Part shown: positions 7,304 to 11,661 of the stretch, piece by piece | Layout of the letters: each line of letters opens with the position of its first letter | How positions within the stretch are numbered: the first letter of the stretch is position 1 | Assembly (NCBI GenBank): GCA_021793495.1 | Contig: JAJYSQ010000010.1 | Span: 1 to 11,661, forward strand | Direction of reading: 5' to 3' | Length of the DNA: 11,661 bases | Origin: Actinomycetes bacterium | GTDB taxonomy: Bacteria > Actinomycetota > Actinomycetes > JAJYSQ01 | Position numbers and translations under genes: made by a program | The notes under the pieces: generated by a model | Told to the model about the DNA's origin: nothing | Databases searched by the model: none | Seen by the model: only the letters and a program-made list of their open reading frames with translations

Positions 7304-8472
7304 GGGTCGGGCTGGTCTGCCCGTACTCGTGGGACGTGCCGGGGGGTGTGCAGTTCCACGTCCGTGACCTCGCCGAGGCGTTGCTCGGGTTGGGGCACGA
7401 GGTGTCGGTGATCGCTCCGGCGGACGACGAGACCCCGCTGCCCGGGTATGTCGTGCCCGCTGGCCGGGCGGTGCCGGTGCCGTACAACGGCTCGGTAGCC
7501 CGGGTCAGCTTCGGCCTGGTCACCAATGCCCGGGTCCGCCGGTGGGTGCGCGAGGGACGGTTCGACGTCCTGCACCTGCACGAGCCGACGACCCCGAGCC
7601 TGTCGCTGCTGGCCCTGTGGGCCGCGGAGGGGCCGATCGTCGGCACTTTCCACACGTCCAACGAGCGGTCCCGGGTGATGGCCGCCGCCTACCCGTTCCT
7701 GATGCCGGGGCTGGAGAAGCTCTCGGCGCGCATCGCGGTCTCCGAGGATGCGCGCCGGACGCTCGTGGACCACTTCGGCGGCGACGCCGTGGTGATCCCC
7801 AATGGCGTCTACGTCGACCGGTTCGCCACCGCAGCCCCGCGCGCCGAGTGGCAGGGCACGGGCGGCACGATCTGCTTCCTCGGCCGACTGGACGAGCCAC
7901 GCAAGGGGTTGCCGGTGCTGGTGGCCGCCCTACCCCGGCTGGTCGCAGCCCGTCCCGGTCTGCGGGTCCTGGTCGCCGGACCCGGCGACGCCGAGGAGGA
8001 GCTCGCCGAGGTGTCCGACGAGGTCCGCCGCCGGGTGCTGGTCCTCGGGCAGGTCGACGAGCAGCAGAAGGCCCAGATGCTGGCCAGCGCCGACGTCTAT
8101 GTCGCGCCGCACACCGGTGGGGAGAGCTTCGGGATCGTGCTGGCCGAGGCGATGGCTGCCCGTGCTGCGGTGGTGGCCAGCGACCTGGAGGCGTTCCGCC
8201 GGGTGCTCGACGCCGGCCGGGCGGGGGTGCTGTTCCCGGTCGGGGACCCCGCTGGCCTGGCCGACGCGGTCCTGGGCCTGCTGGCTGACCCGCAGCGTCG
8301 GGCCGGGATCGTCGCGCGAGCCACCGGGTGGGTGGCCGGGTACGACTGGTCCCGGGTGGCCGGGCTGGTGGTCGCCGTGTACGACACCGTGACCTTTGGC
8401 GCTTCCGCGGTGGCCGAGCGGCCGGCGCGCGGCTCGGCGCGCGGCTCGGTGCGTGGATCGGCGCCGACGTGA
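7300..8472 (+). CDS. pimA: Phosphatidylinositol alpha-mannosyltransferase PimA
   Basis: PimA is the GT4-family, GT-B fold enzyme that moves mannose from GDP-mannose to the 2-position of the inositol of PI, the first committed step of PIM, LM and LAM synthesis, on the inner membrane face. The 390 residues contain PGGVQ with G16, GTFHTS with H118, and GRLDEPRKG with R196, E199 and K202, all at the same numbers as the M. smegmatis enzyme as I recall it; the EX7E-type glutamate is E275 in TGGESFG. The N-terminal domain (1-170) takes PI and the C-terminal domain (185-370) GDP-mannose. The tail after residue 370 ends in (A/V)-R-G-S repeats coded by a 12-base tandem repeat. It overlaps its neighbours by four bases at both ends. 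Confidence 0.96.
   Translation: MRVGLVCPYSWDVPGGVQFHVRDLAEALLGLGHEVSVIAPADDETPLPGYVVPAGRAVPVPYNGSVARVSFGLVTNARVRRWVREGRFDVLHLHEPTTPSLSLLALWAAEGPIVGTFHTSNERSRVMAAAYPFLMPGLEKLSARIAVSEDARRTLVDHFGGDAVVIPNGVYVDRFATAAPRAEWQGTGGTICFLGRLDEPRKGLPVLVAALPRLVAARPGLRVLVAGPGDAEEELAEVSDEVRRRVLVLGQVDEQQKAQMLASADVYVAPHTGGESFGIVLAEAMAARAAVVASDLEAFRRVLDAGRAGVLFPVGDPAGLADAVLGLLADPQRRAGIVARATGWVAGYDWSRVAGLVVAVYDTVTFGASAVAERPARGSARGSVRGSAPT
8424..8464 (+). repeat. 12-base tandem repeat coding the PimA tail
   Basis: The unit GGCGCGCGGCTC is present twice exactly (8424-8435, 8436-8447), then once with four changes (8448-8459), then as a partial unit. It codes R-G-S-A style repeats in the last 15 residues of PimA. 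The length is a multiple of three, so changes in copy number would keep the frame and the 4-base overlap with the next gene. Confidence 0.85.
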
Positions 8473-9017
8473 GTGCCGTGGTGGACGTGCTGGTCGTGGT
8501 GGCCGGTCTGGTCGTGCTGGCCTGGTACCTCTCCTGGACGGCGACCCGCCTGGACCGGCTGCACGGGCGGACCGAGGGGGCCTGGGCCGCGCTGGACGCC
8601 CAGCTGCTGCGCCGGTCCTCCACCGCCCACGAGCTCGCCAGCTCGGGGCTGCTCGACCCGGCCAGTGCCCTGCTGCTGGCCGCCGCGGCGCTCGAGGCGC
8701 GGCAGTGCCCGTCAGGGCGCCGAGAGCTGGCCGAGTCCGACCTCAGCCAGGCGTTGCGCGCCGCGGTCGGTGACGCCGGCACCACCACCGCGCTGCGCGT
8801 CGAGCCGGTAGGCGCGCAGCTGCTCGACGAGGTGTCCGAGGCCACCGAGCGGGTCGTGCTGGCCCGCAGCTTCTACAACGACGCGGTCACCTCCACCCGG
8901 GCGCTGCGTGCCAAGCGGGTGGTGCGCTGGTTCCGGCTGGCCGGGCACGCCGAGGTGGCGACCCCGTTCGACATGGACGACCTGCCCCCCGGGGCGTCCT
9001 CCAGGCTCGTGTCCTAG
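8469..9017 (+). CDS. LemA-like single-pass membrane protein of the PIM operon
   Basis: The 182-residue product starts with one hydrophobic helix (about 4-22, VVDVLVVVAGLVVLAWYLSW) followed by a basic stretch, which predicts a short N-terminal anchor. The rest is Ala/Leu/Glu-rich and probably helical. ARSFYNDAVTSTRALR (about 133-148), then RWFRLAG and a final PFD segment, match the C-terminal pattern of LemA proteins (FYNDAV, then a phenylalanine-rich end). No enzyme motif is seen. The GTG start overlaps the pimA stop (GTGA), so it is part of the lipid operon. As I recall, the mycobacterial gene in this place (Rv2609c) is a longer membrane protein, with a Nudix-like part that is absent here. 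A helper role in PIM synthesis or envelope assembly is inference from position. Confidence 0.75.
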   Translation: MSAVVDVLVVVAGLVVLAWYLSWTATRLDRLHGRTEGAWAALDAQLLRRSSTAHELASSGLLDPASALLLAAAALEARQCPSGRRELAESDLSQALRAAVGDAGTTTALRVEPVGAQLLDEVSEATERVVLARSFYNDAVTSTRALRAKRVVRWFRLAGHAEVATPFDMDDLPPGASSRLVS

Positions 9018-9073
9018 CCCGTCTCGGTCGCGCGGCGCTGGGCGGTACGGGCAGTGGCCCGCTCGGTGGCGCC

Positions 9074-9079
9074 TAAGAT
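9074..9079 (+). promoter_or_regulatory. Probable -10 box for pdxS-pdxT
   Basis: TAAGAT is a good match to the TANNNT -10 pattern and lies alone in the GC-rich 125-base gap between the LemA-like gene and pdxS. A start point near 9086 gives a leader of about 57 bases. No -35 hexamer stands out at 16-18 bases, and I see no direct repeats that would suggest a PdxR (MocR-type) site. Confidence 0.5.
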
Positions 9080-9142
9080 GGAGCCCTGACCGGCGCCGCG
9101 CCCGGCGACCGGCGACGACCGCTGCGTACAAGCGAGGTTCCC

Positions 9143-10087
9143 GTGCCTACCACCGATCCTTCCGTCCCGCAGGACCCGGCCGCTGTGGGCGACCGCACCT
9201 CGACTGCCGCGACCGGTACCGCCCGGGTCAAGCGGGGCATGGCCCAGATGCTCAAGGGCGGGGTGATCATGGACGTGGTCACCCCCGAGCAGGCCAAGAT
9301 CGCCGAGGACGCCGGGGCGGTCGCGGTGATGGCGCTGGAGCGGGTGCCGGCCGACATCCGCCGCGACGGCGGGGTAGCCCGGATGAGCGACCCGGACATG
9401 ATCGACGGGATCGTCGCGGCCGTCTCCATCCCGGTGATGGCCAAGGCGCGGATCGGTCACTTCGTCGAGGCGCAGGTCCTGCAGGCTCTTGGTGTGGACT
9501 ACATCGACGAGTCCGAGGTGCTCACCCCGGCGGACGAGGCGCACCACATCGACAAGTGGGCGTTCACCGTGCCGTTCGTGTGCGGGGCGACGAACCTCGG
9601 GGAGGCGCTTCGCCGGATCTCCGAGGGCGCGGCCATGATCCGCTCCAAGGGGGAGGCCGGCACCGGCAACGTGGTCGAGGCTGTGCGCCACATGCGGGCG
9701 ATCCGCAGCGAGCTGCGTCGGTTGCAGAGCCTGGACGAGGCTGAGCTGTTCGCCGCCGCCAAGGACCTGCGTGCCCCGTACGAGCTGGTCCGTGAGGTGG
9801 CACAGATCGGCAGCCTGCCGGTGGTGCTGTTCACCGCGGGCGGGCTGGCTACGCCGGCGGACGCGGCGATGATGATGCAGCTGGGTGCCCAGGGCGTGTT
9901 CGTCGGGTCGGGGATCTTCAAGTCAGGCGACCCGGCCAAGCGGGCCGCGGCCATCGTGAAGGCGACCACGTTCTACGACGACCCAGACGTACTGGCCAAG
10001 GTCTCCCGTGGCCTGGGCGAGCCGATGGTCGGCATCAACCTGGACACGCTGCCGGCCGAGCAGCGGTACGCCGAGCGCGGCTGGTGA
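9143..10087 (+). CDS. pdxS: Pyridoxal 5'-phosphate synthase, synthase subunit PdxS (Pdx1)
   Basis: PdxS builds PLP from ribose 5-phosphate, glyceraldehyde 3-phosphate and ammonia, the ammonia coming from PdxT; twelve copies form the core of the complex. The 314-residue (beta/alpha)8 barrel shows GGVIMDVV with D44, [10 protein letters not shown] with the first imine-forming lysine K101, and [10 protein letters not shown] with the second lysine K169. They are all offset by 20 from the B. subtilis numbers (24, 81, 149), so about 20 extra residues, rich in Pro, Thr and Asp, precede the family start. The GTG at 9143 has AGCGAGG five bases upstream. The C-terminal part carries VGSGIFKS and the terminal [18 protein letters not shown] tail. 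The stop overlaps the pdxT start by four bases. Confidence 0.97.
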   Translation: MPTTDPSVPQDPAAVGDRTSTAATGTARVKRGMAQMLKGGVIMDVVTPEQAKIAEDAGAVAVMALERVPADIRRDGGVARMSDPDMIDGIVAAVSIPVMAKARIGHFVEAQVLQALGVDYIDESEVLTPADEAHHIDKWAFTVPFVCGATNLGEALRRISEGAAMIRSKGEAGTGNVVEAVRHMRAIRSELRRLQSLDEAELFAAAKDLRAPYELVREVAQIGSLPVVLFTAGGLATPADAAMMMQLGAQGVFVGSGIFKSGDPAKRAAAIVKATTFYDDPDVLAKVSRGLGEPMVGINLDTLPAEQRYAERGW

Positions 10088-10788
10088 GCCGGGCTGACGT
10101 ACCCGGTCCAGCGGTGGCCCTCCGGCAGCCTCACCCCGGGACCGGCTCCCCGGTGATCGGGGTGCTGGCCCTGCAGGGAGACGTCCGCGAGCACCGGCGT
10201 GCCCTGGAGTCGGTCGGGGCCCGGACCCGCCTGGTGCGTTGTGTCGAAGAGCTGGCCGGGCTCGACGGGATCGTGCTGCCCGGCGGGGAGTCGACCACGA
10301 TGGTTAACCTGGCGGCTTCCTTCGGGCTGCTGGACCCGCTGCGCCACGCGATCCACGCCGGGCTGGCCGCGTACGGTTCGTGTGCCGGGATGATCCTGCT
10401 CGCCGACCGGGTCTGTGACGGGGTACCCGGCCAGCCGACCGTCGGCGGGCTGGACATCACCGTACGGCGCAATGCCTTCGGCCGGCAGGTGGAGAGCTTC
10501 GAGCGGGACCTGCCGATGACCGGGGTGGCGGGTCCGCCGGTGCATGGGGTGTTCATCCGGGCCCCGTGGGTCGAGTCGGTCGGACCAGGGGTCGTGGTGC
10601 TCGCCCAGGTCAGCGATCCGTCGGGGGCCGATAGGATCGTGGCCGTGCAGCAGGGTGCCCTGCTGGCCACGTCTTTCCACCCCGAGCTGACCGGGGATCT
10701 TCGCGTGCACGAGTACTTCCTGAACGTGGTGCGTGCCGAGCCGGGCTGGTCCCAGGCGCCGGGGCGGCGCCTGTCGAAGGGGGCGTGA
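10084..10788 (+). CDS. pdxT: Pyridoxal 5'-phosphate synthase, glutaminase subunit PdxT (Pdx2)
   Basis: PdxT hydrolyses glutamine and feeds the ammonia through a tunnel to PdxS. The class I glutamine amidotransferase triad is present: the nucleophile C100 in [10 protein letters not shown], then H199 and E201 in SFHPELTGD. The oxyanion/substrate loop LPGGEST is at 65-71, and [14 protein letters not shown] (from about 24) is the usual N terminus. The family start is near residue 24, so the GTG at 10084 gives a 23-residue extension with no clear purpose. I keep it because it overlaps the pdxS stop (GTGA) and later GTGs (10114, 10153) have no better ribosome binding site, but the true start could be 10153. 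As I recall, M. tuberculosis has a thioesterase gene between pdxS and pdxT; it is absent here. Confidence 0.95.
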   Translation: MSRADVPGPAVALRQPHPGTGSPVIGVLALQGDVREHRRALESVGARTRLVRCVEELAGLDGIVLPGGESTTMVNLAASFGLLDPLRHAIHAGLAAYGSCAGMILLADRVCDGVPGQPTVGGLDITVRRNAFGRQVESFERDLPMTGVAGPPVHGVFIRAPWVESVGPGVVVLAQVSDPSGADRIVAVQQGALLATSFHPELTGDLRVHEYFLNVVRAEPGWSQAPGRRLSKGA

Positions 10789-10792
10789 GCCG

Positions 10793-11554
10793 GTGTCCGG
10801 ACACTCCAAGTGGGCAACCACCAAGCACAAGAAGGCGGTCGTCGACGCCAAGCGGGGCAAGCTGTTCGCCAAGCTGGTGAAGAACGTCGAGGTGGCCGCC
10901 CGGGTAGGCGGGCCGGATCCCGCCGGCAATCCGACGCTGTTCGACGCGGTGCTGAAGGCGAAGAAGGCGTCGGTGCCCAACGAGAACATCGACCGTGCCG
11001 TCAAGCGCGGTGCTGGCCTGGAGGCCGGCGGGGCGGACTACCAGGCGATCACCTACGAGGGGTACGGGCCCGGTGGTGTCGCCGTGCTGGTCGAGTGCTT
11101 GACGGACAATCGCAACCGGGCCGCCTCGGACGTGCGCGTGGCCATGACGCGCAACGGGGGGACGATGGCCGATCCCGGTTCGGTCGCGTACCTGTTCGCC
11201 CGCAAGGGCGTGGTGATCCTTCCCAAGGAGCAGGACGGCCGCACCCTCACCGAGGACGAGGCGCTGGCCGCCGTCCTGGAGGCCGGCGCCGAGGAGGTCA
11301 ACGACCTGGACGACTCGTTCGAGGTGGTCTGCGAGCCCGGTGACCTGGTAGCCGTGCGTACGGCCGTGCGGGGCGCAGGGATCGAGTACGACTCGGCCGA
11401 GGCCAGCTTTCTGCCCAGCGTGACCGTGCCGCTGGACGACGAGGGGGCCCGCAAGATCTTCCGCATGATCGACGCGCTGGAGGACAGCGACGACGTGCAG
11501 AACGTGTACGCGAACTTCGACGTGCCCGACGAGATCATGGCGGCCATCGACTGA
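10793..11554 (+). CDS. yebC: YebC/PmpR family protein
   Basis: The 253-residue protein has the family start [13 protein letters not shown], the conserved [13 protein letters not shown] and [13 protein letters not shown] blocks, and TYEGYGPGG followed by ECLTDNRNR. These cover the three YebC domains, and the length matches the usual 240-250. The family was long described as DNA-binding transcription regulators; more recent work, as I recall it, ties members to relief of ribosome stalling at proline-rich stretches, and a mitochondrial relative (TACO1) is a translation activator. The GTG at 10793 lies four bases after the pdxT stop and has a GAAGGGGG ribosome binding site about ten bases upstream, inside pdxT; an upstream frame start at 10733 would add a non-conserved Arg-rich stretch and is rejected. 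It sits before the probable ruvC gene, its usual neighbour. Confidence 0.95.
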   Translation: MSGHSKWATTKHKKAVVDAKRGKLFAKLVKNVEVAARVGGPDPAGNPTLFDAVLKAKKASVPNENIDRAVKRGAGLEAGGADYQAITYEGYGPGGVAVLVECLTDNRNRAASDVRVAMTRNGGTMADPGSVAYLFARKGVVILPKEQDGRTLTEDEALAAVLEAGAEEVNDLDDSFEVVCEPGDLVAVRTAVRGAGIEYDSAEASFLPSVTVPLDDEGARKIFRMIDALEDSDDVQNVYANFDVPDEIMAAID

Positions 11555-11604
11555 TCCGGCGCGACGGTCCGGCGCGGCGGTGCCGCCTCGGTGGTGGACC
11601 CGGA

Positions 11605-11610
11605 TAGGGT
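11605..11610 (+). promoter_or_regulatory. Probable -10 box of the downstream (ruvC) promoter
   Basis: TAGGGT fits TANNNT and sits just before the LexA-like box, so transcription would start near 11616-11618, at the edge of that box. No clear -35 element is seen. The spacing suits repression by LexA bound over the start point. Confidence 0.45.
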
Positions 11611-11618
11611 GCGTGAAC

Positions 11619-11632
11619 CGAACACCTGTTCG
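11619..11632. promoter_or_regulatory. LexA-binding SOS box
   Basis: CGAACACCTGTTCG is a perfect CGAAC-N4-GTTCG inverted repeat, the core of the actinobacterial/Bacillus-type SOS box (TCGAAC-N4-GTTCGA); only the outermost bases differ (C at 11618, T at 11633). It lies between yebC and the ATG at the window edge, directly after a -10 box. Known biology: ruvCAB of mycobacteria is damage-induced and LexA-controlled, and ruvC is the usual gene after yebC. Binding by LexA is inferred from the motif. Confidence 0.8.
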
Positions 11633-11657
11633 TCCGGGGATCGCGGGTGGGGTCGGC

Positions 11658-11661
11658 ATGG
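11658..11661 (+). CDS. Possible start of ruvC, cut by the window end
   Basis: An ATG lies at 11658-11660 after a G-rich GGGTGGGG stretch (11645-11652) that could serve as ribosome binding site, about 25 bases after the SOS box. Only the first codon is inside the window, so the product cannot be read. RuvC, the Holliday-junction endonuclease, is proposed only from conserved order (yebC-ruvC-ruvA-ruvB) and from the SOS box. Confidence 0.3.

Noticed and set aside
9018..9142. PLP-responsive regulator site or riboswitch before pdxS
   Set aside because: Only a -10 box is convincing; repeats of CCGGCG in this gap look like composition, not paired operators.
11555..11590. Terminator after yebC
   Set aside because: There is a repeated TCCGGCGCG and a short GC stem near 11576-11587, but the stem is only about four pairs and no T run follows.
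1..11661. CRISPR array, insertion sequence, toxin-antitoxin or defence genes
   Set aside because: No spaced repeats, transposase motifs, terminal inverted repeats or defence families were found in any frame; the window is mostly conserved housekeeping sequence.

Overview
The window is a chromosomal stretch from a high-GC Gram-positive bacterium of the Actinomycetota. The bases are strongly G+C-rich, GTG starts are common, and it carries the enzymes that open phosphatidylinositol mannoside (PIM) synthesis: a phosphatidylinositol-phosphate synthase, a PIM acyltransferase and the mannosyltransferase PimA. The order thrS - HIT protein - pgsA - patA - pimA - membrane protein - pdxS - pdxT - yebC - (ruvC) is, from memory, the conserved order around Rv2614c-Rv2594c of Mycobacterium tuberculosis. 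I cannot name a genus.

Region by region. Bases 1-391 hold a decayed C-terminal piece of an FMN-dependent alpha-hydroxy-acid oxidase/dehydrogenase gene on the minus strand, with two compensating frameshifts. Bases 392-554 hold nothing I recognise. A tRNA-Val(CAC) with encoded CCA lies at 575-649. thrS (796-2841) follows, and its stop codon overlaps the start of a HIT-family Ap4A phosphorylase-like gene (2838-3377). A 710-residue EF-G-like GTPase is convergent on the minus strand (3394-5526). A divergent 215-base gap holds a probable promoter for pgsA (5742-6365), patA (6362-7303), pimA (7300-8472) and a LemA-like one-helix membrane protein (8469-9017), all joined by 4-base stop/start overlaps. 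A 125-base gap with a good -10 box leads into pdxS (9143-10087), pdxT (10084-10788) and yebC (10793-11554). The last 107 bases hold a -10 box and a near-perfect actinobacterial LexA (SOS) box just before an ATG at the window edge, most likely the start of ruvC.

The genes fall into four working groups: aminoacylation plus removal of the dinucleotide by-product Ap4A (thrS, HIT); early PIM/LM/LAM lipid synthesis at the inner face of the membrane (pgsA, patA, pimA, perhaps the LemA-like protein); the two-subunit PLP synthase making vitamin B6 (pdxS, pdxT); and a YebC-family protein next to Holliday-junction resolution genes.

Most of the window is conserved housekeeping DNA, and I see no mobile element, CRISPR array or clear new system. 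The points worth a second look are the EF-G-like GTPase with altered G motifs placed backwards inside the lipid operon, the SOS box, the gene relic next to the tRNA, a 12-base tandem repeat coding the tail of PimA, and the uncharacterised LemA-like protein in the PIM operon.
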